64,000 nucleotides of DNA from Entoloma clypeatum (taxonomy: Eukaryota; Basidiomycota; Agaricomycetes; Agaricales; Entolomataceae), in NCBI GenBank assembly GCA_963565915.1, contig OY751487.1, positions 1,302,001 through 1,366,000 of the forward strand. Reading direction: 5' to 3'. The notes under the pieces are model-generated. The model made no database searches. It saw only the letters and a program-made list of their open reading frames with translations, and had not been told where the DNA came from. Positions 11,527 to 24,018 of this stretch are shown in pieces (position 1 is the stretch's first letter; each line of letters starts with the position of its first letter). The translations under genes were made by a program, and so were the position numbers.

Positions 11527-12822
11527 CGCAAATTAGGGTATGGCGGGAATGTTTACAGCCGAATAACTGAAATACGGAAAGGAGCGGAAGTGGTCAGATC
11601 TGACCGCGGGGCGAGAACGAAGCGCAGAGACAAGAGGAGGAGGGGAGGGCGGATTTTGATAAGAAAGCGAAGGAACTGGAGGCCTTATATATACAGACGA
11701 GGAATCGCTGTAGTGGACAGCATGGTCAGTAAGGTCAAAGTTGGCGTCGCCATGGAGAAAACGCGTGAATCACCGCGTAGTATCCGAATCGCGGTTGCTC
11801 TATTATTGTGTCGCCCACACTTGTAGTATATCCGTCGTCCTGTCCGTGGTTGAGAATCGGACGCGCTGACTCGGTAAGGAGTATCAAGGAAGTAGGAGTA
11901 CGAGAAATCGATCCCATAGTACATAGTACCACTGTTTGCGCTTTCCCGGGCCCAAATTTCCAAATAACATGAGAATAGTGGTTGTAGCCATGACACCACA
12001 AAGGAAGTTTCAATTCCGTGAAACCACCCATCATGACACAAACCGATATTTTCGCGTTGGCCATTCGAGTGGAGACCCTGAAGCTTTCCTTTTTCAGTCA
12101 GTATGGTGCCTTGAATCACCGCTAAATACTTCCTCGTTCCACGAAGAGCACCCGCCGCTGCACTAAACAAATACAGTTATGAATTCAAAAGATGACTCTC
12201 AGGAGCAAAGCGTACCTATTGGATCGTACTTCACAGCGGAAAGTCGAGGACCTTGGCGCAGCCGCAGTCTCGTGTATACAAAGTTTGTGCGGTCGCAACG
12301 ACCTTGCTTTTGCTTCAACTGCCATGATGGGGCGAAAAGCGACCGGAAGTATCACAGCACGCCCCTCACCTTGCGGCAACACTAGGAAGAGTACAGAAGA
12401 AATCCAAGCGTCGAAAAGAATGTGAAGTTGTCCCCCCCGTCGCATTTGTGTGCCATATTATGCTCGCACGAATGGCCCTGAAGAATCCACTTCCCCAAGT
12501 GGCGCGTCACATTTCTAAAGTTTGGCCCCGCCCAAATGATTCGTAGCACTCGAGCAGTTTTCAACAGTCCTGAGGCCTTCCTTTAGCGACCCTGCAGCTT
12601 GTTGCGTATAATTTGGTCTGCGGCATGGATAGTTAGGGACGATGAGGCGACATGAGGGTGAGCCCGTAGAATCGCGACTTTCCATAATTTTACCCCGTCT
12701 TCGTTCATCCAATGCCCCCGCCACCGCTAAAGTCACCAAAATCTGCTGCAGTACGTCGATGAAATTCTTCCCTTTCCACTGTTCATGTCGGTGACGATTT
12801 ACTTGTTCAGCCGGCGCCGGTT
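11527..12822. other. Intergenic, only weak reading frames
   Basis: About 1.3 kb upstream of the secreted glycoprotein gene. A minus-strand frame of 161 codons (12170-11685) starting MFSAAAGALRGTRKYLAV, and another ending at 12185, look like neither a known family nor a well-spliced gene. A TATA-like tatatata lies near 11687. I make no gene call here. It could hold a decayed gene on the minus strand. Confidence 0.35.
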
Positions 12823-13200
12823 ATGTCTCCCCTCACCGAGTGTCATTCCCCCAGACCCGAGCGTATCCTCGCCGTCGGTCTCTGGCCCTCCGAGCTCTCA
12901 AAGCTCGCCGCCAACGCCATGCTTTCCCAGCGTATCTCTGCCCTCTCCGCCATCTGCGAGTCTATCAGAGCCAACATCGACGAAGTCACCCATGCCATCG
13001 GCTATGACTCGCGTCTCGGCCCCAAATTCCTCCATGCCAGTGTCGGTTTCGGCGGCTCGTGCTCCCAAAAAGATATACTCAACTTATGGAAAGTTTCACG
13101 CAGAAAGATCCCAAACTTCTCCTTGGGCTTAGGCTGGGCTCTCGACGAGTGCAAGAATACAATCCAGATGAGGGAAGCTGGACTCGTCACAGTAAGCTGA
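12823..13200 (+). pseudogene. Fragment of UDP-glucose 6-dehydrogenase
   Basis: A 125-codon frame whose central part (about 12,855-13,095) matches the middle of UDP-glucose 6-dehydrogenase, which oxidises UDP-glucose to UDP-glucuronate. Visible blocks are [20 protein letters not shown], the helix [32 protein letters not shown] and the active-site loop [14 protein letters not shown] with the catalytic Cys. The N-terminal Rossmann domain and the C-terminal UDP-binding domain are missing on both sides. The sequence leaves the family after LNLWKVSRR. It is therefore a gene relic or captured fragment rather than a working enzyme. The intact gene should be elsewhere in the genome. A short new protein made from this frame cannot be excluded. 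Confidence 0.8.
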
Positions 13201-14520
13201 TCCTCTAGGTTAGCTTCAAGGTAATGTACTTGACGTATGCTCTTCCTTGCATTATGCACCTACAACCCCTTGGCCATGTCGAAAACATCAGCTGTGTGGC
13301 TACCTTGTGCCTTCGACTGCTTCTCAGCGCGCACACGACGATCAGTCACCCGAGGGCGAATCATCTTATCGCGAGGAATGTTGCTACCTCATTCTGATCA
13401 TCTTCATCTTCACCACTACCATCATCATCCCCATGGTTGTTGGGGTAGTACTCCAGTCTTTGCTTTTCGTGACGTCGCAACATGTTTTGATTGAACGAAT
13501 CGGCTTCCCCAGCTGGCCGACACCCCCCTACCCCCTTACTTTTATCCTTACGAGACGGACACCTAGGGACATCGTAGTGCTGGTGAGGCAGAGTAGTCGT
13601 CTGCGCAGAATACATATTGTTGACACACACACAGCTCCTCCCCCCACAGTGACTCCCAATCTTTGTCTTTGATTTTTTGAGTTGTTTTTTTATTTTACTC
13701 TCCATCGCTGTTGGCAGTTCGATAGACCGCCCTCCTACCAAGTTACACGACCTCCAATCTACACAATATGTCGTCCAATAAAGTGGACGAGTTGTTGTTA
13801 CGTGACTACATGTACGTGTTTCCCACTTGGAGACCCAGTACATATACTCTGCTCGCCTTCAGGATATCCGCAACTCAAATACATCTTTTGGCGGCCTTTC
13901 TATTACCAGATTCCAGTCATCATCATGGCAGGATCACGCCCAGACTCAGCCTGAGCCTGACCAATTATCGTGACACGGCAGATGTCAAGGAGTGCTTTTT
14001 CGGCTACGAAGAACCCATAAGCAAACTTCGGAAGCTCTCATCTATATACATATGTGCGTGTCATTGACGGCTGGAGAAAATGGTTCAGAGGGTCATGATC
14101 TCGTGCGTTATTACAATGTTGATGCCGGCAACTGGAATGGTTCCCGCGGCCAAACGCCGCAACTTTCAACTCGCTCTTGCTTTCGACTTTTATTTCATGG
14201 CAACCAGCGAAAGTCAAGATTCGAAAGGGTAGCAGAACGTATGAGTTCCAGCCCAGTACCGATATCATATTTTCCTCTGCTGTTCTAATGAGAAAAGTCA
14301 CAGGTCGATTTTATCCAGAGAAATCGATCACTTTCATCTCGGGCCAAAGAGCAGGCTTTGATCACACGAGCGGCGAGCCTGAAGGATCACACCAGGCCTC
14401 ATGGACGGCAAAAGGCGACAAAGCAGTCGCGCTTGATGTCCGTTCCCCTTTGCCTTGAGGTAAAGTTAGGCAACAGTGTACATTGCTCGTTCGCCTAGTA
14501 GCATTGAGTGTTCAAGCGTC
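13201..14520. other. Intergenic, no gene recognised
   Basis: About 1.3 kb between the dehydrogenase fragment and the F-box gene. It includes a short trinucleotide-like patch of cat/cac near 13,390-13,435 and small frames on both strands without recognisable protein similarity. Confidence 0.4.
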
Positions 14521-16188
14521 ATGGAATCACCCCGCGCACTAGCCGACCATCAACGTTCCCTCCTTCAGGCTGAAGAGTCTCGTCTCTTAGCCTTGCTTTC
14601 CTCAGTTCGGACAACCCTCAACACCCTCCTCCCCATTTCGACACTTCCCAGCGAAGTCCTGGAATCAATTTTCGGTATCTGCGTTTCGTGGCTCTATGGG
14701 CATCACCAGCCCAAGTACCGTCTCGCATGGACGCAGGTCTGTCGCACGTGGAGGGAAATATCCCTCAATTCTGCCCGTCTCTGGCAATATATAGACGTAT
14801 GCGATTCTCGTCTTGCGCACGAGTTCCTCATTCGGTCGGGAACAGCACCTATATCCGTCATCTCTGCTTCTCCCCTCAAGCTTTGTACCGACAACCTCCA
14901 ACCCCATGCGGCTCGTCTCCAGTCCATCGATGTTTTCCTGTTCCCTGATGACATGAAGGATCTCTTCGCAAGTATTGGATCCGACCTCTCCAATCTGACC
15001 TCTCTCTCCCTCAAGATCCCTCCCGTATCCGGGAACTTTTGTCTGCGCATTCTGACGCAAGTGCCACACCCTCAACTCACCAGACTAGCCCTTGACGGCG
15101 TGTCCATCCCGTGGGGCATGTGTCGCAATTTGACATACTTATGTCTCCGTGGACTCAGTGCAGAACACTGTCCCTCCGTCTTTGACGTCCACACAATTCT
15201 CGCCTCATCGCCGCGTATTGAGTATCTGCGTCTCGAAAATCTCAATCCCTCTTCTCTGGAAAGTGACCTTCCTTTGGTCCACCTTCCCGCCTTGCAAACA
15301 CTTACCTTTTCTAACAAGGCATTCGTTACGTATACCCTCCTCTCCATTGTCACTTTCCCTCAGACAACCCGTGTGCAAATAAGCTGTCCATTATTTACAT
15401 CACTTCCAAAGATCTTGCCTCTCCCCTTTCCAAGACAAAGCCCTGCTTCGAAGGCGAGCTGTTTTTCAGATGTCCCCGAGGTTCCGACAATTCGTCTTGG
15501 CCGAAATACCCTCCACCTCATTCATGATGCTCATCATGAGCCGCAACCATGGACGGAGTGCTTTACTTCATTTTACCTCACTCTCACCCTATCCTCCCCG
15601 GCAGTCACGTCAAAATCACCCTCAAACGCCGCATCAGCCTCAAAACTCCTACCTGTCCGCGTCCTGCCCCACCTTCACAGACTCCTCCCAACCCTTTCCA
15701 CCTCACTCACCTCACTTGAACTCAGTATGGGCGTGCTTTCTGGGATCCCTCCTGGCCTGCTGGCCGACTTTCTCTCCCACACACCCAACCTAGAACGTAT
15801 CATGATAGCCTTCAACGAGAAGCTCGATGACCTCCTCCTCGCGCTCAGTCCAAACAACTCTTCTGACGCGAACGTCCTCTGTCCACGCCTGCGCACCCTC
15901 GCATTCGGCACTCCTGTCGCCGGATACATCTGGCACGAGTTCCACACTCTTTGGTTCACGTTGGTTGTGCAGGTTGCTGCAGCTAGGCATGTGGCTGGTA
16001 TTCCTCTGGCGTTGATGGAGTTCAGGGCGTGTCAGGGCCTGGGGGACGCGATGGTTCGACAGGCGTTTGAGATGGGTGAAGGGAAGCAAAATTGGTTGGG
16101 GGAGGTCCGCGTTATGGAATCGGAAATGCCGCACCGAGAGAGTCCGAGGAGTCCGCCGAGCTGTGTGAGGCGGGACCGCTTTTTCTAA
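14521..16188 (+). CDS. F-box protein with leucine-rich C-terminal region
   Basis: Single-exon gene, 555 aa from the preferred ATG (MESPRALADHQRSLLQAEES); an ATG 45 bp upstream at 14476 is less typical. An N-terminal helix, QRSLLQAEESRLLALLSSV, precedes the F-box-like domain LPSEVLESIFGICVSWL..LAWTQVCRTWREISLNSARLW, the part expected to bind Skp1 in an SCF ubiquitin ligase. The rest is an irregular series of leucine-rich segments (LTSLSLKIP, LTRLALDGV, LTYLCLRGL, IEYLRLENL), probably the substrate-binding region. Such F-box/LRR genes are greatly expanded in agaricomycetes, and individual substrates are unknown. The last ~20 residues (SPRSPPSCVRRDRFF) look untypical, so the C-terminus may be slightly altered. 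Confidence 0.85.
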   Translation: MESPRALADHQRSLLQAEESRLLALLSSVRTTLNTLLPISTLPSEVLESIFGICVSWLYGHHQPKYRLAWTQVCRTWREISLNSARLWQYIDVCDSRLAHEFLIRSGTAPISVISASPLKLCTDNLQPHAARLQSIDVFLFPDDMKDLFASIGSDLSNLTSLSLKIPPVSGNFCLRILTQVPHPQLTRLALDGVSIPWGMCRNLTYLCLRGLSAEHCPSVFDVHTILASSPRIEYLRLENLNPSSLESDLPLVHLPALQTLTFSNKAFVTYTLLSIVTFPQTTRVQISCPLFTSLPKILPLPFPRQSPASKASCFSDVPEVPTIRLGRNTLHLIHDAHHEPQPWTECFTSFYLTLTLSSPAVTSKSPSNAASASKLLPVRVLPHLHRLLPTLSTSLTSLELSMGVLSGIPPGLLADFLSHTPNLERIMIAFNEKLDDLLLALSPNNSSDANVLCPRLRTLAFGTPVAGYIWHEFHTLWFTLVVQVAAARHVAGIPLALMEFRACQGLGDAMVRQAFEMGEGKQNWLGEVRVMESEMPHRESPRSPPSCVRRDRFF

Positions 16189-16934
16189 TGCGAGTTTTCT
16201 TCTACCTATGGTCCACGCTGCAAAACAAGCCTGAGGGTATGCTGGTTTGCGTTTTTCCTCTTGGAATAGGATCCTCCCGGAGTTGACAATTCAAACCCGG
16301 GTAGCTGATTGTACCGTGTAATTATACTTATCCTGAAGAAGTGTGTTATGATTTGTACCATGTCCTTTGCATCAACTTTTTCCCCTACTTTCAGTTTCGT
16401 CGTCATCTTGGGTCTCTTGGCTTCGTCAACTTTCCTCATCATTGCATTTCTTGTAGGAGTTCTGTGCGTCGGAAATATGGACAATGCCGCGCGTGTAATA
16501 AAAGGCTCTGCCTTCTATATACTGTAGTAGTAGAAAATCATCTTGATCACTTTTGTGCCAAGTGCTTTCGTTCCCGTTGCGATCGACAACATTCGAAAGT
16601 TCATCCTACATACATGAACAACGGCCATCGCCGTTCACACTGAGTCTCATCTAATAATTGCCTTCCTAACCAGGTATCTTTACCTGCGCGTTCAAGTTTC
16701 TACGCGATGCCTCGCCTGCCGTCCCTACTGTGCAAGAGACGACCAGGCTTCCGTTTCCGCACCCATATCTCATACGACCCTAGAGTGGAAGCGTCGCGCC
16801 TCAAGCATCGCGCAGTTCAAGAGCAGTATGTCGGGAGAACGCAAGTCTAAAAGAATCGTTGTTTGTGAGCATGTGAGTGATGGCTTACATACATCTAAGT
16901 CCGCAGCCAGATATTATATGTTTCTTCAACCACG
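16189..16934. other. Intergenic / probable 5' leader of the intersectin-like gene
   Basis: About 750 bp with no recognised gene. Short frames with hydrophobic stretches at 16,309-16,527 are not convincing. The last ~250 bp before 16,935 probably contain promoter and 5' UTR. Confidence 0.4.
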
Positions 16935-19900
16935 ATGTCGCAGTGGGGGCAAGGCCAGCAGCCCCAGCCCGGCTTCCAGTACCCAATGCAGACAGGTTTT
17001 CCCCCTGCCAACCCCCAGTTCCAGCAACAGAACCCCCAATTCCAACAGCAAAACCCCCAGTTCCAGCAGCAAAACCCCCAGTTCCAGCAGCAGAACCCCC
17101 AATTCCAGCAGCAGCAGCAGTTCCAACAACAGAACCCTCAGCAGGCGTGGCTCTCCCCACAGGGCTTCCAGCAGCGCCCCGCCCCAGCACTTCTGCCCCA
17201 ACCCACCGGCTTCCCCGGACGCCCGGGGTCTCTAGTGCCCCAGGTGACAGGATACGTCGATCCGCGCCTCCAGATGATGACAACGACGTTCATGCCCATG
17301 CACAACGCGTCGTTTGGTGTGGCACCCCAGCTTGCCCCGCCCCAGGTCAACCTCCAGCAGTCCTTCCAGCAGCACAACCAGACACAACGCCCTCAGATGT
17401 CGTGGGCGTTGACCAAGGCGGAAAAGAAGCAATACAATGATATCTTTAGGTCATGGGACGCACAGAACACTGGTTTCGTAAGTGGCCAGACTGCGCTGGA
17501 GGTCTTTGGTGCGAGTGGCCTGCCAAAAGACGATCTGGCCCGAATCTGGTACGTTTGTACGTTCGAGACAAATTCTGCGTCGTTCTGATCTTTATATCCA
17601 TTCCAGGACACTCGCTGATCGGGACGATCGCGGCAAACTGAACATTGCAGAGTTCCACGTCGCGATGGCTCTCATCTACCGCAGTACGTACATCCGACAT
17701 TATATACCTATATGGTCTGATTTTGATTTTCTAAGGGTTGGGCGGTCTGCCCGTCCCCGAGCAGCTCCCTGACGAACTTATCCCTCCCTCGGCGCGCGAC
17801 CTCGACAACTCCGTCGACCTCATGAAAGACCTCCTCCGGAACGAGACCCGCTCCCGCTCTCCTGCCGCGCTCGACGCTCCCGTGTCCCGGCTGAAGAACC
17901 GCTCCCTCGCTGGCTCATCCCCCGGCCTCGACGCGGGCCGTGACGCCACTATATACAAGCACACCGAGTCCGAGCCACCAGGCGGGTTCTACCAGCCGCG
18001 CTCGCGGCACGTGAACCGCGACGACGTGAGATCACGGAACGACGAGGACAGCCCCTCTACGAACCTGTCGGACATGAAGCGTCGTCTTGCGAGCACGGCG
18101 CAAATGCTGGACAGGGCGGCGGCGGCGGATGCTGCGCGCACGGCGGAGGACGAGGATCTCGAGAGGGAGATGGAGGATGTGAAGTACCGCGTAAAGCGGG
18201 TCAGCGATGATCTGGAGTATGTCTCGCGCGGCCCGAGGACGTCGGCGAAGGAGCAGGAGAAAAGGCAGCTGGAGAGGGAGCTGTTGAATTTGATGCATGA
18301 GAAGATTCCCGAGGTGGAGAGGAAGATCAAGGCGAGGGAGGAGAGGAGGGATAGAGACAAGAGGGACTGGGTGAGGGATAGGGATAGGAACAATGAGAGG
18401 TTTGGGAGATATGGAGGCAAGGATGATGCGAGGTACGATGATGAGAGAGAGAGGGATCGCCCGTATTCCAGGGGGTACGACAGGGAGCGGCAGTACCGCC
18501 GCGAGCGGTCGTCTTCAAGGGACCGCAGGGACTATGATAGACCGCGCAGTCGTGCCGCACGTTCCCCACGCCCACCGTCACCTCCACCTGCCCCCGCCCC
18601 CGCCCCCGCCCTTGCCCCCGAATTACCCCTTGCACCGAAACCCTCGCCCTCTCCCACCCCTGCCGCGGCAAAAATGACACCCGAGGAACGTCAAGCTTTC
18701 GCCCGCGCCGAAGCCCAGCGCCGGATCCAAGCCCGCATGGCCGCGCTCGGAGTGACCGCACCCTCCTCCCCGTCGTCGCCAATGACGATCGACACAAGCG
18801 TGGAGGACCGGCTGCAGCAGGAGAAGAAGGAGGCGGAGGAGAAGGCGCGGCAGGCGGAAAAGCAGGCGGAGGAGAGGGAGAGGGCGAGGAAGGAGAGGGT
18901 GGAGAGTGAGAAGGCGGCGAAGGGGGGGAGGAGTCCGAGTTTAGATGTGCCGGCGCCGACAAAGACTGTGCCGACCCCGACGAAAACCGCACCTGCGCCT
19001 GCGCCTACACCGAGGAGTGCGCCTCCCGCACCGAAGCCGAGGGCACCTGCGCCGCCGCCGCCTCGTCGTGCTGCTGCTGCACCTGCACCTGCACTTGCAC
19101 TGAAGGCTCCTGCTGTTGTACCCGCCCCTGCTCCTCCTACACTAGTGGTTGACGCAGATGAAGATGCCTTCCGCGCGCGAGAGGCAGCGATCAAGAAGCA
19201 GCGCGAGGCACGTGCGGAGAGGTTGAGGGAGCTGGAGAGGGAGGAGGCGGAGGCGAAGGCGGAGGAGGAGAGGTACCTCGCCCGGGTGCAGGCGTTAAGG
19301 GGAAGGGGGACGCCCGTGGAGGTTGGGGCGCCTGTAGGAGTGCCAGCGCCGCCGGCACCAGTAGTAGCGCCTGCCCCGCCGGAACCACCAGCCCCGCCTG
19401 CCCCTGTGACACCGACTGTGGTGCAAGTTGATACGACTAAGTCGACGAATCCGTTCAGTCGGTTGATCCAAGGGCAGGGACAGGGACAGGGAGCGGCGAG
19501 TACTCCACCGTCTGCAACGGCAGGTGGGAGCACGAATCCGTGGGCTCGGCCACAGACTGCACCGATTCCTGCACCCATGCCACCAGCACCTCCTTCCGTC
19601 CCCGTACTACCCAAGACCTCAACATCAGCACCACCCAAGAGCCCTGTAGCACCACCGAAAAGCCCTGCCACCCCCGGCGCTTATCCTAAGTCGTACCAGA
19701 CCGCGCCGGACGACGAGGACGACTGGGATGATATCGAGGAGAACTTTGACGACGACAGCAGCGATGACGAGCTTTCGGGGCGGGGGAAGAGGGAAGATAT
19801 TGCGCGGCAGCTATTTGGAGGGATGTTGCCTTCGCCCGCGGTGGTGAGTCGGCCAGGGAGTGTAGCGCCAGGGTCTGGTTCTGTGCCGTCTCCTCCTCCT

Positions 19901-22900
19901 GCGCCACCTGCACCTCAAGCACCTCCTGCACCTCAAGCACCTCAAGCACCTCCCGCGCCTCAAGTACCTCCTGCACCCCAAGCACCTCCAGGCCCGACAG
20001 CCCCAGTGGCACAGCCTGCTGTGGGAGACGTGAGCGACCTGATGCGGTCTATCCAGGGTGGGCTGAAGTTGAAGCCAACGAAGACGGTGGATAAGAGTGG
20101 GCCGCCGGTGTCTGGCCGGGTGGTGGGTGATAGTGCCCCACCTGCGCATATCAATATCAATGTATCTCCTGCTCATATGGACGTTGATGCTGGAGGAAGG
20201 TCAACATCTCCGCCTACACCTGCGCTGGAGTCGATGGCGTCGTCGGAGTATTCGGTCGTTTCTGTGCCTGAGACGGTTTCTGTGGTTTCGGCTTTTGAGG
20301 GGGGTGGGCATGGGTACGGGTATGGGTACGAGGAGGGGGATGGAGAGGCGAAGGCGCATAATAGACAGTCTGTGGGGTGGTTTGCGGATCGTGCGGCGGA
20401 TGCAGGGAGGGAAGTTGAGAGGTTGCCTTTGACTAGGGAGGAAAATGAGGAGGAGGAGGAGAAGGGGGAGGAGGAGGGCGGTGTCAGGGTGGTAGTGCCG
20501 GCGATTCAGATTGAGGATGCTCATGAGCATGAGCATGAGTCGGGTGGGGGTGTGGATCTGTTGGGTGATGTTGATAAGTCTGTTGGTGAGTTTGGGGTTT
20601 TTCTTGTGTGGAAGGTTTTGAAGTGCTGATTTGGTTTGTTGGGTGTAGAGCATCGCGCGAGGACGTTGTATGCTTATGAGGGGGATGGGCCTGATGATCT
20701 TTGTGAGTTTTTTATATTGTTCTTTTGTTGAGTTTGGTTGTTGATGCTATGCTGGTTTCATTTTTTCTTAGCCTTTGCGGAGAATCTTGTCTTGACTGCA
20801 CACCCGTCAAAGTCCGGAGGAGATTGGTGGTATGGGACGCTGTTGACTTCTGGCAAGTCTGGGCTGTTCCCGAAGACGTTTGTTCAGACTTTTTTACCAA
20901 GTGCGTGGGTCTTGAATTCATCTTGATGAATTCATTACAATCTTTTCGTCTAGCTAAAGCAAAGGCTTTGTATACCTACACGCCGAGCAACTCGGACGAG
21001 CTCGCCTTTGACGAGGGCGACGAGGTTACCATTATCGATACAACCGAGGAGGAATGGTGGAAGACGGAACGAGGAGGCGTGGTGTTCATCGTGCCCGCCG
21101 CATATCTAGAAGTTGTAGAGGGTTAGTGAACGTTCTTCCTCATTGAGTCCCTTTTGTTTACCCTCTCTTTTTTCCGTCCGATCATAGGCTGAAAATCTCT
21201 TTTGTTTTTTTCTTCTCTTTGACTCTCCGTATGCTCTCATGTACAAAATGAACCTTTGCCCAAAAAAAAAAAATTACGTCTTATGGAAATTTGGATTGCG
21301 ATCATTGCACGTTTTTGGTGCCCTTTTTATCACGGTTTTTTGATGAAATGAACACATGCAGGTTTCGCGATCGATCATGGTGGTGGTGGGCATCGGCAAG
21401 CGCCATCTGCACCGGCAAGTGGCCTCGTGCCTGCTGCGGGTTGGAGTGGGATGTCAGCAACCAGACGTTGTGCAGCGGGGGATGAGGTGACGTCTACTGA
21501 TTCGCAGGTTCCGAGGCTGGTGGTGGGACACTGGCAACCTGGGAAGCAGATGGTGGAGGGGGAGGATGACGATGAAGACCTGGACGGCGACGAGGAGTCG
21601 AGTTCGGACTACCTCTCGTTTGCGGAGAGCGATGATGACGAGGACGGGGAGACGAGCCGGGAGACCAAGGCGGATAGGGAAGCTCGGGCCCACGAACGGC
21701 AGCTTGTTTTGGAGGCTGCGGGGCTGATATTGATGCAGAATGAGGACGAGAAGCCGCCCGTAGGCAGCGCGAGCGGAAGGACTCGGTCGATGAGAAGGAG
21801 GCCGCCGCCTGCAGCGCCTGTTCTGGCGACGTCGAGGTCGAAAGCCCTTCCGCCTGTGCCGCGGGCGGAACGGGAAGGAGATGCGAGTGCGAGGAGGAGG
21901 GTGGAGGATGCGTTTGATCGGTATGAGTCGTTCAAGAACAAGGCTCATGCTGCGAATCGGGTGTCGATTGCGTCGACGGTTTCGGCGGAGACGCTACTTT
22001 CGGTGCCTTCGCCGACTGGGTCGAGCCATAGCCAATCTGGGTCGCAGACGCATCACGGGCATGGGCAGGGGGTCGAGGGTGGTAAGAGTTATTCGCAGTA
22101 TTTGATGAACCTGTTAGGGAGGACGAGGACGCCGGAGGGTGGGGGCGGGGATGCGGTTGGGCATGGGCATGGGCATGGGCATGGGCTTGCTGCGAAGAAG
22201 AGTGTGAGTATTGCGAGTATTTCGGCGCCGATTGTCAGTCCGAGTTCGAGTGGGATGAATGGTGGCGGTGGGAGTGGAGAGCATTCTCCGAGGGGGGCGA
22301 GTCCTGCTTTTGGGACGGTATGTGTCTTTGCTTTTTTTGTGGGATTGCGACGGTACTGAGGGTTACTTTGGTGGGTAACTTAGTCGTGGGCGAGCATGGT
22401 GGATCGGACGGCACTTGAGGGGATACCTTCCGGTGAACGTCATCGTCAAGAGGTGAGTTGAGTCTTACCCATGTGAAGCCTTGACCCCTTATATTGTTGC
22501 TTTGAAGGCCATCTTTGAGTTGATCCATACGGAAGGTGCATATGTTCGTGACTTACAGCTGATAGTCGAGGTGAACATACCTTTGTTTCTCCATTTTTCA
22601 TAGGCTTCTTATCTCGTTTCAGATCTTCTATTCAAGCATGCTGTCGCGCTTATCACCAGAAGAGGTTACCGTCATTTTTGCCAACATTGAAGATATCCTC
22701 TTGACGAATACTGTGAGCATTTTCGCAACCTTATTTGTGGATTATCAAGGTCAAATTTTCGATATCAAGACATTCTTGAGTGTTCTGGAAGAGCGCCAAA
22801 AAGAGTGCCGGTTGTACATGGACAAGATCGGTGATATCTTGTTGGATCATATCCCAAATATGGTAGTTTACATGGTAAATCTGAATCTCTCATGTTTTTT

Positions 22901-24018
22901 GCGCATCTATTCACACTGCTTCTCGACAGGAGTACTGCGTCAATCAAGCCACCGCGATTAAAGTGCTAAAGTCTTCGAGGGATACAAATTCCGACGTCGA
23001 AGCACACCTACAGGTAATTTGCTCGAATCTGGTCGGATTTTTCCTCACTGCCGATCTTTCAGAAACTTAAGAATGATCCTGCTGTTCGAAATCTAGATTT
23101 ATCAAGTTATCTGCTCATTCCCAGTGAGTACAGTGTAATCCTTTACTATTCCCGTTCAATGATTCTTCATTTGTAAGTGCAACGCATCACCAGATACCCT
23201 CTTTTGGTCAAGCAAGTGAGTGCCGCAAATTTCAAATTTGCTGTTGACATTTTTTGACCAGTCATGTGAAGATCCTCAACTACACGGAAAGCGAAGATGA
23301 ACGAGAGGACATTGGAAAGGCAATTGACATTTCAGAAAAATTGCTGGACCATATCAACGAGTCCATCCGGGAGCAGGAAGGTCGCGAAAAGCTGAAAACA
23401 CTTTCTCGATATTTGTGGGTTGGACATGGGTACACTCTTATATTCTTTCTTGTCCTTTCTTTTGCAGTCTATTGATGGTGAAATTGCAGCCGACTTGACT
23501 TGACAGCGCCGACAAGATATATGGGCTCACGCAGATTGCTGAAAGAAGGATTTCTTCATAAAGCCAAGAGTGGGCGGAAACTATACGGATTCCTGTGCAC
23601 TGACATCCTCGTCCTTACGGATGAATCCATGAAGTCTCTCTACCGAATGGTCTGCCACCTATCATCTGTTTTATGAATCATGCCTCACTTCTCTTTTATC
23701 AGCCTATACCCCTAGCTCACGCGCGTGTGATTGGCGGCAAAGGTAGGTCAGAAATGATCGTATTAGAAGCAGATGTTGACGTTCTTCGTAGACGATCTCA
23801 CCTTCGAAGTTTCGCAAGCCTATCCTAGAGGAGGCGATTCGATCCTTCTCAAGGCGCCGTCGAATCGTGATTGTCAAGGTGAGCATATCGCGTCTGTTAT
23901 GGTTTGATGCCTGGCTTATTGTCACGTAATAGCGTGGACGCAGGAGATAGAATATGCGGCTCGCAGGTGCCGCCATGCTGAGGATCGTGGGGTGAGGAAG
24001 ATGGCTAGTCGGAAATGA
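16935..24018 (+). CDS. Intersectin/Cin1-like endocytic scaffold: EH, coiled coil, WH2-like, 2x SH3, DH-PH
   Basis: A long multi-exon gene, roughly 2,000 aa. Order: a QFQQQNP-repeat N-terminus (from MSQWGQGQQPQPGF); an EH domain across exons 1-3 (17,400-17,760; EF-hand loop DRDDRGKLNIAE, then LPVPEQLPDELIP); a coiled coil of Glu/Arg/Lys (18,060-18,400); Pro/Ala-rich linkers; a second charged coil (18,780-18,930); a WH2-like motif LMRSIQGGLKLKPTKTVD (20,037-20,090); SH3-1 (20,649-20,900; LYAYEGDGPDDLSF, GGDWWYG); SH3-2 (20,955-21,125; ALYTYTPSNSDELAF, EEWWKTE); a Ser/Gly linker; a RhoGEF (DH) domain (22,500-23,500; LIHTEGAYVRDLQLI, the QRITRYPLL block split by an intron); and a PH domain to the TGA at 24,016. 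This combination matches fungal intersectin homologs such as Cryptococcus Cin1, linking endocytosis, actin and Cdc42/Rho activation. Confidence 0.9.
16999..17130 (+). repeat. In-gene Q-rich heptad repeat (QFQQQNP)
   Basis: Six or so tandem 21-bp units encode PQFQQQN repeats at the N-terminus of the intersectin-like protein, ending in a longer Q run (QQQQFQQQN). It is coding, in frame, and likely length-variable between strains. Confidence 0.85.
19895..20005 (+). repeat. In-gene Pro/Ala/Gln repeat
   Basis: Imperfect 12-15-bp units encode PPAPQAPPAPQAP-type repeats just before the WH2-like motif. This could act as an SH3- or profilin-binding linker; that role is inferred from composition only. 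Confidence 0.75.

Noticed and set aside
11685..12170. 161-codon minus-strand frame as a gene
   Set aside because: No recognisable similarity, unusual composition and no convincing splice structure; kept only as a note in the intergenic entry.
18691..19671. A 326-codon open frame on the minus strand
   Set aside because: It is the antisense shadow of the GC-rich Pro/Ala and Glu/Lys repeats of the intersectin-like gene; composition is only Ala/Gly/Ser/Val.
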